This document shows positions 18,794-28,108 of a stretch of 64,000 nt of DNA, piece by piece. The translations under genes were made by a program, and so were the position numbers. The notes below the pieces were generated by a model, which was not told the origin of the DNA, did no database searches, and saw only the letters and a list, made by a program, of their open reading frames with translations. Positions within the stretch are counted from its first letter, which is position 1. Each line of letters opens with the position of its first letter. Source of the stretch: Pseudomonas sp. Leaf48 (lineage in GTDB: Bacteria; Pseudomonadota; Gammaproteobacteria; Pseudomonadales; Pseudomonadaceae); contig NZ_LMLH01000004.1 of NCBI RefSeq assembly GCF_001421885.1, positions 203,163 through 267,162 of the forward strand, in the 5' to 3' direction.

Positions 18794-19582
18794 CTACACC
18801 CCTCGACGGGGCAGAACAAAACTCAGCAGAAACAGCGCAGCGGCCGCCACCACAATCGAGGGGCCGGCAGGGGTGTCCTTGAACCAGGACAACGCCAGCC
18901 CGCCACACACGGCGAGTATGCCCAGCAGGCTCGCGCCCAGTGCCATCTGCTCCGGTGAGCGAGCATGACGCTGTGCCGCAGCCGCCGGAATGATCAGCAA
19001 CGAAGTGATCAGCAGCACACCGACGATTTTCATCGCCACTGCAATGACTACTGCAATCAACAGCATCAGGGCCAGGCGCAATGCCGCGACCGGCAAACCT
19101 TCGACCCTGGCCAGCTCTTCGTGCACCGTAATCGCCAGCAATGGCCGCCACAAGGTAACCAGCAACGCCAGAACGGCTGCGCTGCCGCCGAGAATCCAGG
19201 CCAGGTCAGTCGGACTGATCGCCAGCAAATCGCCGAACAGGTAGGCCATCAGGTCGATCCGCACTTCGTGCATGAAGCTTAGTACCACCAGGCCCAAAGA
19301 GAGCGTGCTGGGTGCGAGAATTCCCAAGAGCGTGTCGGACGCCAGCGGTTGACGCTGTTGCAGGGTCACCAGCAAGACGGCCAGCAGCAGGCAGCCTACG
19401 GTGACCGCGACGGTCGGGCTGACATCCAGCAGGAAACCCAGTGCCACACCGAGCAGCGCGGCATGGGACAGTGTATCGCCGAAATAGGCCATGCGTCGCC
19501 AGACCACAAAGGAACCCAGGGGACCTGCGACAACCGCCAGAGCCAGGCCTGCAAGCAGGGCGTACAGCAGAAAATCAGCCAT
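18794..19582 (-). CDS. znuB: Zinc ABC transporter permease
   Basis: 262 residues, about eight membrane helices, ABC-3 family ([21 protein letters not shown] is diagnostic). Start ATG 19582 overlaps the znuC stop by 8 bp; the longer open frame to 19732 runs through znuC and is rejected. Imports zinc with ZnuC and ZnuA. Confidence 0.95.
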   Translation of the reverse strand: MADFLLYALLAGLALAVVAGPLGSFVVWRRMAYFGDTLSHAALLGVALGFLLDVSPTVAVTVGCLLLAVLLVTLQQRQPLASDTLLGILAPSTLSLGLVVLSFMHEVRIDLMAYLFGDLLAISPTDLAWILGGSAAVLALLVTLWRPLLAITVHEELARVEGLPVAALRLALMLLIAVVIAVAMKIVGVLLITSLLIIPAAAAQRHARSPEQMALGASLLGILAVCGGLALSWFKDTPAGPSIVVAAAALFLLSFVLPRRGV

Positions 19583-20360
19583 GCTTGCAGCTATCTCCGT
19601 GAACATGGGTATGGCCCGACGCGGGCGCCTTGACCACCGAGCCGTGCAGGTCGTGGGCGTGGTCGTGGTGGTGGTGATAGATCGCCAGGCTTTGCGCGTT
19701 CTTGCCGAACAGCTCGACGAAAGCCGGGTCACCGCTGACTTGCTCGGGATGCCCGGAGCAGCAGACGTGACGATTCAGGCACACCACCTGGTCTGTGGTG
19801 CTCATGACCAGGTGCAGGTCATGGGAAACCATCAACACACCGCAACCGTGACGGTCTCGAAGACGGGTGATCAGGCTGTACAGCTCGGCCTGCCCTGCAA
19901 CGTCGACACCTTGTACCGGCTCGTCGAGCACCAGCAGTTGCGGCTCGCGCAACAAGGCGCGGGCCAGCAACACCCGCTGCATTTCGCCACCGGAGACGCT
20001 CTGCACCGGGCTGTCGATGACCTGCTCGGCGCCGACCTCGTTGAGTGCCGCCAGGGCCATTGCTCGGTCCACGCCGGGTACCAGGCGCAGGAAGCGCAGT
20101 ACAGACAGTGGCAGGGTCGGATCGACGTGGAGTTTTTGCGGCATGTAGCCAACCCGCAGTTTCGGCTTGCGCCAGACACTGCCACTGTCGGGTTTCAGCA
20201 GGCCGAGCACGGCGCGCACCAGGGTGGTCTTGCCGGCGCCATTGGGGCCGATCAGGGTCACGATCTGCCCTGGCTCGACACTCAGCTCGATGTTGTCCAG
20301 CACATTTTGCCCGGCGAACGTGACAGTAACCTGCTCAAGGCGGATCAAAGTGTTGCTCAT
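19575..20360 (-). CDS. znuC: Zinc ABC transporter ATPase
   Basis: 261 residues. Walker [10 protein letters not shown], signature VSGGEMQRV, Walker [13 protein letters not shown], switch His in MVSHDLHLV. The C-terminus is His-rich ([13 protein letters not shown] and [12 protein letters not shown]), as common in ZnuC. Start ATG 20360 shares a base with the zur stop (TGATG), so zur-znuC-znuB is a tightly coupled operon. An open frame to 20504 is rejected because it overlaps zur. Confidence 0.96.
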   Translation of the reverse strand: MSNTLIRLEQVTVTFAGQNVLDNIELSVEPGQIVTLIGPNGAGKTTLVRAVLGLLKPDSGSVWRKPKLRVGYMPQKLHVDPTLPLSVLRFLRLVPGVDRAMALAALNEVGAEQVIDSPVQSVSGGEMQRVLLARALLREPQLLVLDEPVQGVDVAGQAELYSLITRLRDRHGCGVLMVSHDLHLVMSTTDQVVCLNRHVCCSGHPEQVSGDPAFVELFGKNAQSLAIYHHHHDHAHDLHGSVVKAPASGHTHVHGDSCKHG

Positions 20361-20842
20361 CAAACCCCCTGGCAACCCGAGCAGAGCCCGACCACTTCGA
20401 CGGTCTGGCGTTCGACGATGAACCCGACATCCTGGGCGCTGATGATGATCGTGTCGCTGATCGACTTCTGTTCGAGCTCGATAGCGGCATGGCATTCGCG
20501 GCAAATCAGGAACTGGCCCTGATGGGCGTGTCCCGGGTGATTGCAGCCGACGAAAGCGTTAAGTGAGGAAATCCGGTGCACAAGGCCGTTCTCCAGGAGG
20601 AAATCCAGAGCTCGATACACCGTCGGCGGCGCGGCGCGACGACCATCTTGCTCGCTGAGGACTGCGAGAATGTCGTACGCCCCCAAGGGCTTGTGGCTCT
20701 GCCACACGAGCTCCAGCACCCGCCGACGCAAGGCAGTCAGACGCAACCCTTGCCGTAAGCACAGGGCATCGGCCTCGGACAAAGCGCTGTGAACGCAATG
20801 AGAGTGGTCGTGGGGACGGCTGGCAATCGGTGTTTTAGGCAT
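20360..20842 (-). CDS. zur: Zinc uptake regulator Zur (Fur family)
   Basis: 160 residues. Winged helix ([40 protein letters not shown]) followed by a dimerisation domain with the structural zinc cysteines CRECH and CSGCQ. N-terminus is His-rich (HDHSHCVHS). It represses zinc uptake when zinc is replete. First gene of the leftward operon and divergent from znuA, with a shared 66-bp promoter region. Confidence 0.95.
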   Translation of the reverse strand: MPKTPIASRPHDHSHCVHSALSEADALCLRQGLRLTALRRRVLELVWQSHKPLGAYDILAVLSEQDGRRAAPPTVYRALDFLLENGLVHRISSLNAFVGCNHPGHAHQGQFLICRECHAAIELEQKSISDTIIISAQDVGFIVERQTVEVVGLCSGCQGV

Positions 20843-20868
20843 GAGCGGCGACGGGATTTGTGAGAGAC

Positions 20869-20881
20869 GTTATTATGTTAC
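20869..20881. promoter_or_regulatory. Candidate Zur operator in zur/znuA intergenic
   Basis: GTTATTATGTTAC is an imperfect dyad in the only AT-rich part of the 66-bp gap, close to the G-TTATAAnATAAC pattern of gamma-proteobacterial Zur sites. One site could control both directions. Confidence 0.5.
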
Positions 20882-20908
20882 TCGTTCTCGCCTCATCGAG
20901 TGGTCATC

Positions 20909-21829
20909 GTGTCCCGACTTTTTTCAGTTTTTGTCGCATTTATCGCCAGTTTTCTGTTGATCGGCACGGTCCAGGCCGAAGTCAAAGTGCTCACCAGCAT
21001 CAAACCCCTGCAATTGATTGCAGCAGCGGTGCAGGACGGAGTGGTCACTCCGGAAGTATTGCTGCCGCCCGGTGCTTCGCCGCATAACTATGCCTTGCGC
21101 CCTTCCGACGTACGCAAAGTGCAGTCGGTGGATCTGTTGTACTGGATCGGTCCGGACATGGAAGGTTTCCTGCCCCGTGTACTTAATGGTCGAACCTTGC
21201 CCAGCGTCGCCGTGCAGGACCTGCCGGGCCTGCAATTGCGCCATTTCACCGAAGATAACCACTCCCATGCCGAAGAAGCCGATGAACATGATCACGATCA
21301 TCGCCCGGGCAGTCTGGATGCGCATTTGTGGTTGTCACCAACCAACGCCAGGGTCATCGCTGCCAAAATGGCTGCGGACCTGAGTGCCGCCGATCCTGAC
21401 AACGCCGGGCGTTATCAAAGCAACCTGAAGGCATTCGACGAGCGCCTCGATGCCCTGGATCAGCGCTTGAAGAAGCGTCTGGCACGTATTCAAGGCAAGC
21501 CCTACTTCGTCTTCCACGAAGCCTTCGATTACTTCGAAGATGCCTATGGCCTCAAGCACGCGGGCGTATTCAGCGTTGCAGCGGAAGTGCAGCCCGGCGC
21601 CCAACATGTCGCGGCGATGCGCACGCGATTGCAGGAAGTCGGCAAAACCTGCGTGTTCAGCGAACCGCCGCTGCGCCCACGCCTGGCGCAAACCCTGGTG
21701 GCGGGGTTGCCGGTAAAACTGGCGGAACTGGATGCGTTGGGTGGGTACACACCGGCGACTGCTCAGGGCTATGAGCAGGTGCTGGAGAAGCTGGGGAATG
21801 ATTTGGCGGGGTGCCTGGAGTCGTTGTAA
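20909..21829 (+). CDS. znuA: Zinc ABC transporter periplasmic binding protein
   Basis: 306 residues from the GTG at 20909 (an in-frame GTG at 20900 is the alternative; the downstream one gives the usual signal peptide ending VQA-EV). Zinc ligands: H in GASPHNYALRPSD, H in SLDAHLWLSP, H in FVFHEAFDYFE. The charged loop HSHAEEADEHDHDH at ~119-132 is the His-rich zinc-capture loop. Divergent from zur. Confidence 0.94.
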   Translation: MSRLFSVFVAFIASFLLIGTVQAEVKVLTSIKPLQLIAAAVQDGVVTPEVLLPPGASPHNYALRPSDVRKVQSVDLLYWIGPDMEGFLPRVLNGRTLPSVAVQDLPGLQLRHFTEDNHSHAEEADEHDHDHRPGSLDAHLWLSPTNARVIAAKMAADLSAADPDNAGRYQSNLKAFDERLDALDQRLKKRLARIQGKPYFVFHEAFDYFEDAYGLKHAGVFSVAAEVQPGAQHVAAMRTRLQEVGKTCVFSEPPLRPRLAQTLVAGLPVKLAELDALGGYTPATAQGYEQVLEKLGNDLAGCLESL

Positions 21830-21840
21830 CTGGCTCAATA

Positions 21841-22097
21841 CCTGTGGCAAGGGGGTTGCCTGTGGCCAAGGCGCATGCCTGTGGCGAGGCGGGCTTGCCT
21901 GTGGCTAGGGGGCTTGCCTGTGGCGAGGGGGCTTGCCCCCCGTTGGAGTGCGAAGCGCTCCCCATGCGATGTACCTGACTGGTAAATTGGGGGGGCTGCT
22001 GCGCAGCCCAACGGGGGCAAGCCCCCTCGCCACAGATGAACTTTGGCACAAATGAACTTGGCACAGGCAAGCCCCTCACCACAGGCAGCCCCCCTCG
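21841..22097. repeat. REP-derived tandem array plus inverted REP pair
   Basis: Five head-to-tail 18-20-bp units beginning CCTGTGGC and ending TTG/ATG start at 21841, 21859, 21878, 21898 and 21917. The fifth unit runs into a long REP arm (21918-21946) matched by an inverted arm at 22008-22035. Two more degenerate inverted units lie at ~22062-22097. No gene is present between znuA and thrB. Confidence 0.88.
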
Positions 22098-22104
22098 CTT
22101 CAAT

Positions 22105-23055
22105 CTAGAGGGCGAACGGCAACGGAGTGTTAACTGTCTGCCGCTGCGCCAACCGCAGCTGAAACTCCATCGGATCGTGAATCAGCACGTCCTGGCCGGC
22201 AAAAGACTCCGCTGCGATCAGCCGTGACAACCAGAACCGCACGCAAGCCACCCGCAACATCGTCGGCCACAACTCGGCTTCAGCAGCGGTAAACGGGCGC
22301 AATGCCGCATAAGCGCCGAGCAAGGCACGCGCTCGCGGCCCGTCGATCAACCCGTCGTCGTCCGAGCACCAGTCGTTCAAGGCAATTGCCACGTCGTAGA
22401 GCATCGGTCCTGAACAGGCGTTGTAGAAGTCGATCAACCCGGTCAGGTGGGTGCCTTCGAACATGGCGTTGTCGCGGAACAGGTCTGCGTGGATATTGGC
22501 TCGCGGCAGTGCCAGAATTTTTTCCTTCTGCTGTGCGATCTCGTCCAGTGCCCGTTTCAGCAAATCACTTTGCCCGGCCTCCAGATGCGACAAGAACTGC
22601 GTGCCCTCTTCGAGCATCCAGTCCAGGCCGCGATCGGTCTTGCGCTTGATCATGTTCGCCCGGGTTGCCAGGTGCAGGTGAGCAAGCAGTTCACCGACCT
22701 GGACACAATGTTGCGCGTTCGCTTGCTTGATGTGCTTGCCGGCCAGGCGCGGCTGCAATAGCGCAGGCTTGCCGGCCAGTTCGCGCAAGGCCACGCCGTC
22801 TGTAGTGCGCAAGGCATAAGGCACCGGCAGGTCGGCGTCGTGCAGCACATCGAGCAGTTCGATGAAGAACGGCATTTCCTGGACCGGGCCACGCTCGACC
22901 AGGGTCAGGACGAATTCGCCCTGCTCCAGGCTGATGAAGAAATTGGTGTTTTCGCTACCGGCGGCAATCCCCTGGAAATCAAGCAGGCGGCCGAGGCCAT
23001 AAGGGGCGAGAAAAGCTTCCAGCTCGGGCCGAGCCAGGGGGGTGAACACAGACAT
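22105..23055 (-). CDS. thrB: Homoserine kinase (ThrB, APH-fold type)
   Basis: 316 residues with an aminoglycoside-phosphotransferase/choline-kinase-like fold. Catalytic loop ANIHADLFRDN and metal site LIDFYNACSGPMLYD are clear. N-terminal GSENTNFFI is the nucleotide loop. It phosphorylates L-homoserine in threonine synthesis. Followed upstream (57 bp) by a DUF2782 gene on the same strand, and convergent with znuA. Confidence 0.93.
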   Translation of the reverse strand: MSVFTPLARPELEAFLAPYGLGRLLDFQGIAAGSENTNFFISLEQGEFVLTLVERGPVQEMPFFIELLDVLHDADLPVPYALRTTDGVALRELAGKPALLQPRLAGKHIKQANAQHCVQVGELLAHLHLATRANMIKRKTDRGLDWMLEEGTQFLSHLEAGQSDLLKRALDEIAQQKEKILALPRANIHADLFRDNAMFEGTHLTGLIDFYNACSGPMLYDVAIALNDWCSDDDGLIDGPRARALLGAYAALRPFTAAEAELWPTMLRVACVRFWLSRLIAAESFAGQDVLIHDPMEFQLRLAQRQTVNTPLPFAL

Positions 23056-23112
23056 GTTTTAACTGCCAGTACGGGCGCCGCTCTTGAGCAGGCGCCAATT
23101 GAAATTAAGAAA

Positions 23113-23403
23113 CTACTTCCACTCAAAGATTTTCCACGACGGAATCAGCATATCCGGCTGATCCGAGCGGATGAAGTTACCGTCCGATCCATCGGCGCGC
23201 ACCAGAAAGTACGGCTTGCCGCCCTTCGGTGTGACCTGAATGGCATACAGGAAGCCATTCTGGCGGTATTCCTTGATCGTTTTGTCGCCTTCGGTGCGAA
23301 TGGTTACATCCGGCTCCGGTGACGGCGCGTCATCCGCCGCGATCGCAGCCAATGGTGCAACCGCAATCAAACTGACCAGCAGGAAGCGATTTAGTGTACG
23401 CAT
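23113..23403 (-). CDS. DUF2782 small exported protein
   Basis: 96 residues: signal peptide (MRTLNRFLLVSLIAVAPLAA, cleavage near AIA-AD) then a short beta-rich domain (EYRQNGFLYAIQVTPKGGKP). This arrangement, next to polA and thrB, is that of the DUF2782 family in pseudomonads. Function unknown; periplasmic. Confidence 0.85.
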   Translation of the reverse strand: MRTLNRFLLVSLIAVAPLAAIAADDAPSPEPDVTIRTEGDKTIKEYRQNGFLYAIQVTPKGGKPYFLVRADGSDGNFIRSDQPDMLIPSWKIFEWK

Positions 23404-23477
23404 GATAACCTTGTCCCTTTGTCGTCAACGGTCCCGCTATTCTAGCGCCGGACCCGCCGAAAAGGTTGATCCTGCTC

Positions 23478-26249
23478 ATGAGCCAAGCCCCCCTCGTCCT
23501 GGTGGACGGTTCGTCTTACCTGTACCGCGCCTTTCACGCGCTGCCACCGCTGACCACCTCCAAAGGCCTGCCGACCGGTGCGGTCAAGGGCGTACTGAAC
23601 ATGCTCAAGAGTCTGCGCAAGCAGTACCCGGACAGTCCGTTCGCCGTGGTGTTCGACGCCAAGGGCGGGACTTTCCGCGACGAGATGTTCGCCGAATACA
23701 AAGCCAACCGCCCGAGCATGCCGGACGACATGCGTGTGCAGATCGAGCCGTTGCACCAGAGCGTGATCGCCTTGGGTTTCCCGCTGCTGTGCGTCGAAGG
23801 CGTGGAGGCTGATGACGTGATCGGCACCCTGGCCCGCAGCAGCGCCGCGGCCGATCGCCCTGTAATCATCTCCACCGGCGACAAGGACATGGCGCAACTG
23901 GTCGATCGCCACATTACTTTGGTCAATACCATGACCGGTAGCAGCATGGACGTAGAGGGCGTGAAGGAGAAATTCGGCGTCGCTCCCGAGCAGATCATCG
24001 ATTATCTGGCACTCATGGGCGACTCTTCCGACAACATTCCGGGCGTTCCGGGTATCGGCCCGAAAACCGCTTCCGGCCTGCTGGTTGGCGTGAACGGCGG
24101 TCTGACCGAGCTTTACGCGCAGCTCGACATCGTGCCGACCCTGCCTATTCGTGGTGCCAAGACCCTGCCGGCCAAGCTCGAAGAGCACAGAGAGATGGCG
24201 TTTCTCTCCTATCAGCTGGCGACCATCAAGGTCGACGTGCCGCTGGAAGTCGGCCTCGACGACCTGCAAATGGGCAAGCCAGACCACGACAAGCTGGCCG
24301 AGCTGTATACCCTGCTGGAGTTCAAGAGCTGGTTCGACGAGAACCAGCGCGATGCCAAGCGCTCCGGCCAGGAGGTCATTGCACCCGTGGTCGAAGAAAC
24401 AGTCGCCGAGACCGAGCTCAAATACAGCACCATCCTGACCCAGGCGGATTTCGACCTGTGGCTGAAGAAACTCAACGACGCCAAGTTGTTTGCCTTCGAT
24501 ACCGAGACCACCGGCATCGACGCACAGCAGGCGCAACTGGTCGGGCTGTCCTTTGCGGTACAGGCCAATGAAGCGGCCTACATCCCGTTGACCCATTCCT
24601 ACATGGGCGTGCCGGAGCAGCTGGATCGCGACACTGTGCTGCGTGCACTCAAACCGATCCTGGAAGACCCGAACAAGCTAAAGGTCGGCCAGCACGCCAA
24701 GTTCGACATGAACATCCTGGCCAACTGCGCCATTGGTGGCGACCAGAGCTGCGGGATCACGGTGCAAGGCATCGCCTTCGACACCATGCTTGAATCCTAT
24801 GTGCTGGATTCCACGGCGACCCGCCATGACATGGACAGCCTGGCGCTCAAGTACCTGAATCACACCACCACCAGCTTTCAGGACATCGCCGGTAAAGGCG
24901 CCAAGCAGTTGACCTTCGACCAGATCTCTCTGGAACTGGCCGGACCCTACGCTGCCGAAGACGCTGATGTAACGCTGCGTCTGCATCAGACCCTGCAGGA
25001 GAAGCTCAACGCCATCCCGAGCCTGAGCAAGGTATTGAACGAAATCGAAATGCCGCTGGTGCCGGTGCTGGCGCGCATCGAACGCCAGGGTGCGCTGGTC
25101 GACGCCAACCTGCTGGGCATTCAAAGCGTTGAGCTGGGCGACAAGTTGGTCGCACTGGAGCGTGAGGCGTTCGCCATTGCCGGCGAGGAGTTCAACCTCG
25201 GTTCACCGAAGCAATTGGGTGTGATCCTGTACGAAAAGCTCGGCATGCCGATCCTCAGCAAAACCGCCAAGGGCCAGGCCTCCACTGCCGAAGCCGTGCT
25301 GGCGGAGCTGGCCGAGCAGGACTTTCCGCTGCCCAAGGTGCTGATGCAGTACCGCTCGATGAGCAAGTTGAAAAGCACCTACACCGATCGTTTGCCGGAG
25401 CAGATCAACCCGCGAACCGGGCGCATCCACACTTCGTATCACCAGGCCGTGGCAGCGACCGGGCGCCTGTCGTCCAGCGATCCGAACCTGCAGAACATTC
25501 CGATCCGCACCGCCGAAGGCCGCCGGATCCGTCAGGCGTTCGTCGCGCCCAAGGGCTACAAGCTACTGGCGGCGGATTACTCGCAAATTGAACTGCGGAT
25601 CATGGCGCATCTGGCCAAGGACGAGGGTTTGCTGCACGCCTTCCGCAACGACCTGGACGTGCACAAGGCCACCGCTGCCGAAGTCTTCGGCGTCGAGCTG
25701 GCTGATGTCACTACCGACCAGCGCCGCAGCGCCAAGGCGATCAACTTCGGTTTGATCTACGGCATGAGCGCATTCGGCCTGGCCAAGCAGATTGGTGTCG
25801 ACCGCAAGCAGTCCCAGGCCTACATTGACCGCTACTTCGCCCGCTACCCGGGCGTTCTGGCGTATATGGAGCGCACGCGGACTCAGGCGGCCGAGCAAGG
25901 CTTTGTAGAAACCATCTTCGGCCGTCGCCTGTACCTGCCCGAGATCAACGCGAAAAACCCGGCCCTGCGCAAAGGTGCCGAACGTACGGCGATCAACGCG
26001 CCGATGCAGGGCACTGCCGCCGACATCATCAAGAAAGCCATGGTTGCGGTGGATAACTGGCTGACAACCTCAGGCCTCGATGCCAAAGTCATCCTCCAGG
26101 TGCACGACGAACTGGTGCTTGAAGTCCGTGAAGATCTGGTCGATCAGGTTCGGGAAGAAATTCGCCTGCACATGAGCGAAGCGGTGAAGCTGGATGTTCC
26201 GCTGCTGGTGGAAGTGGGCGTCGGCAACAACTGGGACGAGGCTCACTAA
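23478..26249 (+). CDS. polA: DNA polymerase I
   Basis: 923 residues with all three activities. 5'-nuclease domain (1-~290; [18 protein letters not shown]), 3'-5' exonuclease with [11 protein letters not shown] (catalytic Asp and Glu present, so proofreading is intact), and family-A polymerase motifs A ([10 protein letters not shown], Asp ~700), B ([14 protein letters not shown]) and C ([10 protein letters not shown]). ATG 23478 chosen over an upstream ATG at 23466; the ribosome site AAGG is weak. Fills gaps in repair and Okazaki processing. Confidence 0.98.
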   Translation: MSQAPLVLVDGSSYLYRAFHALPPLTTSKGLPTGAVKGVLNMLKSLRKQYPDSPFAVVFDAKGGTFRDEMFAEYKANRPSMPDDMRVQIEPLHQSVIALGFPLLCVEGVEADDVIGTLARSSAAADRPVIISTGDKDMAQLVDRHITLVNTMTGSSMDVEGVKEKFGVAPEQIIDYLALMGDSSDNIPGVPGIGPKTASGLLVGVNGGLTELYAQLDIVPTLPIRGAKTLPAKLEEHREMAFLSYQLATIKVDVPLEVGLDDLQMGKPDHDKLAELYTLLEFKSWFDENQRDAKRSGQEVIAPVVEETVAETELKYSTILTQADFDLWLKKLNDAKLFAFDTETTGIDAQQAQLVGLSFAVQANEAAYIPLTHSYMGVPEQLDRDTVLRALKPILEDPNKLKVGQHAKFDMNILANCAIGGDQSCGITVQGIAFDTMLESYVLDSTATRHDMDSLALKYLNHTTTSFQDIAGKGAKQLTFDQISLELAGPYAAEDADVTLRLHQTLQEKLNAIPSLSKVLNEIEMPLVPVLARIERQGALVDANLLGIQSVELGDKLVALEREAFAIAGEEFNLGSPKQLGVILYEKLGMPILSKTAKGQASTAEAVLAELAEQDFPLPKVLMQYRSMSKLKSTYTDRLPEQINPRTGRIHTSYHQAVAATGRLSSSDPNLQNIPIRTAEGRRIRQAFVAPKGYKLLAADYSQIELRIMAHLAKDEGLLHAFRNDLDVHKATAAEVFGVELADVTTDQRRSAKAINFGLIYGMSAFGLAKQIGVDRKQSQAYIDRYFARYPGVLAYMERTRTQAAEQGFVETIFGRRLYLPEINAKNPALRKGAERTAINAPMQGTAADIIKKAMVAVDNWLTTSGLDAKVILQVHDELVLEVREDLVDQVREEIRLHMSEAVKLDVPLLVEVGVGNNWDEAH

Positions 26250-26259
26250 ACCTGTTGCC

Positions 26260-26378
26260 CCCCTGTAGGAGCGAGCACGCTCGCGAAGAACCCGAGAGCG
26301 CCGATGGAAGTCAGAGGCCCCGCGTTATCGTAAACGCCTTTCGTCGGAACGCCGCCCGGAGGCTCGCTCCTACAGGGG
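26260..26378. repeat. BIME after polA
   Basis: 17-bp arms CCCCTGTAGGAGCGAGC (26260-26276) and its inverse (26362-26378) surround an 85-bp spacer. It directly abuts the next nested repeat. Confidence 0.85.
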
Positions 26379-26603
26379 AATGCTGTTCACTTAAGCTGGG
26401 CACACACATGTGGCGAGGGGGCTTGTCGGAACGCCGCATCGCCCCGTTCGGCTGCGAAGCAGTCGTAAAACCATTGCACACGGTGTATCTGGTACGCCTC
26501 GGTGGCAGGTTTTGGGGCCGCTTCGCGGCCCAACGGGGCGATGCGGCGTTCCGGCAAGCCCCCTCGCCACAAGGTGTATTGCCCCGCTTAAGTGAACAGC
26601 ATT
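26379..26603. repeat. Nested inverted repeats, two arms inside one another
   Basis: Outer arms: perfect 18 bp AATGCTGTTCACTTAAGC (26379-26396) with inverse at 26586-26603. Inner arms: about 51 bp (26410-26460 and 26520-26571) with only about three mismatches; core GTGGCGAGGGGGCTTG. The 59-bp loop is unique. A 168-codon ORF spans this region (26255-26761) but looks like translated repeat. Confidence 0.9.
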
Positions 26604-26725
26604 ACGCTCCTGCAGGGGGCATATCAGCATCGTTTTGGCTGCGGCATAGTGCCGCGGCAGCGGGGTTTGGAGCATTTAGTCCCGATCGTTTTTCAGGTTA
26701 TTCCAAACCCATTGGAAAAAAATCT

Positions 26726-26753
26726 GAACTAATCTGGCAATTCACCAGTCAGA
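26726..26753 (+). promoter_or_regulatory. Candidate AlgU/sigma-22 (RpoE-type) promoter for ersA
   Basis: GAACTA (26726-26731), 17-bp spacer, TCAGA (26749-26753), against the known GAACTT-N16/17-TCTGA consensus: 5/6 and 4/5 matches. The expected start is near 26760, which gives a 132-nt RNA to the terminator. Confidence 0.65.
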
Positions 26754-26759
26754 TTTACT

Positions 26760-26891
26760 GAATGGCTGGTGAAGCCCTTCAATGCTCCTATGTTGTGTTA
26801 AGTGTTGGCAGATATCTGGACCCCGCCCTAACGGTCTAGAGCTTGAACCCCGGAACTTCTCCCTCCCCATATGAAGTCCGGGGTTTTTTTT
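26760..26891 (+). ncRNA. ersA: ErsA-like small RNA between polA and engB
   Basis: No protein gene fits here, yet a sigma-22-type promoter and a strong intrinsic terminator bound a ~132-nt plus-strand transcript. In Pseudomonas this locus carries ErsA, an envelope-stress, AlgU-dependent Hfq-bound sRNA of about 130 nt that targets algC and porin mRNAs; in enterobacteria the same slot holds Spot 42. Location, promoter class and size agree; I have not compared the sequence itself. C/U-rich stretch CTTCTCCCTCCCC in the terminator loop (26865-26868 vicinity) is a possible target-pairing or anti-ribosome-site region. Confidence 0.78.
26846..26891 (+). terminator. Intrinsic terminator of ersA
   Basis: Stem AACCCCGG-ACTTC pairing with GAAGTCCGGGGTT, then T8 (26884-26891). 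Confidence 0.9.
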
Positions 26892-26899
26892 GCCCGCAG

Positions 26900-26930
26900 A
26901 AAACTGCCCGAGCGCATCTCAGGCAGTTTT
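26900..26930. terminator. Bidirectional terminator at engB 3' end
   Basis: AAAACTGCC (26900-26908) pairs with GGCAGTTTT (26922-26930). The T-tract on the plus strand and A-tract on the left let it serve engB (leftward) and back up the ersA terminator. Confidence 0.8.
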
Positions 26931-26936
26931 TGCAGC

Positions 26937-27581
26937 TTACTGAGGCTCTACCTCGGCACCCTTGTCCGCCAGTTCCATCCAGCCCGCCAATACCGTGTAG
27001 GCATCTTCCAGGCCCAGGCGTTTGGGCGCCGAAAACAGCTGAATCGTCACGCTGTCGCCCCAGCCCTTGCGGATCTCGGACTGAACCTTGAGCAGCGTAT
27101 TCTTGGCTGCGCCGTAGGTCAGTTTGTCCGCTTTGGTCAGCAGAATGTGCATCGGCATGCCTGCGGCCACGGCCCAGTCGAGCATCAGCAGGTCGAAGTC
27201 GGTCATTGGATGACGGATGTCCATCATCAGAATCAGACCCTTCAAACTCTCGCGGCCACCCAGATAAGCTTCGAGGTGACGCTGCCAATGTTGCTTGAGC
27301 GGAATCGGAACTTTTGCATAACCGTAGCCCGGAAGGTCGACCAGACGGCGTTCATCGTCTAGCTTGAAGAAATTCAACAGTTGCGTGCGCCCCGGGGTTT
27401 TCGAGGTTCGCGCCAGGCTGGCGTGGGTCAGGGTGTTCAAGGCACTCGACTTGCCAGCGTTGGAACGCCCGGCGAAGGCGACTTCAAAGCCCTCGTCATC
27501 CGGACATTGGTCGACTTTGGCGGCGCTGAGCATGAAGGTGGACTGTTGGCACAGACCGAGGATGGGATTCTTGAGTTGCAT
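26937..27581 (-). CDS. engB: Ribosome biogenesis GTPase EngB/YsxC/YihA
   Basis: 214 residues from ATG 27581. G motifs: G1 [10 protein letters not shown]2 Thr in KTPGRTQ, G3 [10 protein letters not shown]4 TKADKL. A circularly ordinary TrmE-Era-EngA-like GTPase needed for 50S assembly. The frame is open to 27746, but the extra N-terminus overlaps the divergent promoter region and is not family-like. Confidence 0.95.
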   Translation of the reverse strand: MQLKNPILGLCQQSTFMLSAAKVDQCPDDEGFEVAFAGRSNAGKSSALNTLTHASLARTSKTPGRTQLLNFFKLDDERRLVDLPGYGYAKVPIPLKQHWQRHLEAYLGGRESLKGLILMMDIRHPMTDFDLLMLDWAVAAGMPMHILLTKADKLTYGAAKNTLLKVQSEIRKGWGDSVTIQLFSAPKRLGLEDAYTVLAGWMELADKGAEVEPQ

Positions 27582-27772
27582 GGGATTTCCGATGTGGGCG
27601 GCGCCAGGAATAGGTGCGGCAAGCGGTGTCGCTTCCGTTTCAGTGACGCCAGTATATAATGCCGCAGATTTTGTGTGCGCTTTGTCCCAGCGTAGGATGA
27701 AGTTCACGAGAGCGACAGACCTTGATTGCGCACCAGAACGCAGCACGCTCTCTACCCTGAAAAGGTCGTTTT

Positions 27773-28063
27773 ATGACGAAATGGCTGCTAGCTGCCGGTG
27801 TCTTGATGCCGCTTTACAGCGCTCAGGCTACACAGGATCCGGAAGCTGTGTACAACCGTGTTTGTGGAGCCTGTCATTCCGGCCAACTACCCATGGCGCC
27901 GAAAAAAGGCGATCAGGAAGCTTGGACGCCGAGGTTGGCGAAAGGTATGGAGACGCTGGTGCAACACGTGACCCAGGGTTTCAAGGCGATGCCGCCGCGT
28001 GGTTTGTGCATGGACTGCAGTGCCGAGGATTACCAAGCCATCATCCACTGGATGAGCGAGTAA
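27773..28063 (+). CDS. Cytochrome c5-like protein
   Basis: 96 residues: signal peptide (cleaved near AQA-TQ), heme motif CGACH at ~34-38, axial Met probably in KAMPPRG, and the C-terminal CMDC pair typical of the cytochrome c5 disulfide. Periplasmic electron carrier. Lies 45 bp before the c4 gene and probably in one operon with it; possible donors to the aa3 oxidase. Confidence 0.9.
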   Translation: MTKWLLAAGVLMPLYSAQATQDPEAVYNRVCGACHSGQLPMAPKKGDQEAWTPRLAKGMETLVQHVTQGFKAMPPRGLCMDCSAEDYQAIIHWMSE

Positions 28064-28108
28064 GCCCGGCCCATAACTCTTAACCCTTAGCCGTAGTTGG
28101 ATTAGCTG

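Noticed and set aside
21841..21935. Tandem 19-bp repeats considered as a CRISPR
   Set aside because: Units abut with no spacers and are degenerate REP halves; no cas genes in the window.
26255..26761. 168-codon plus-strand ORF after polA
   Set aside because: It is translated inverted repeats and runs into the sRNA promoter; no ribosome site.
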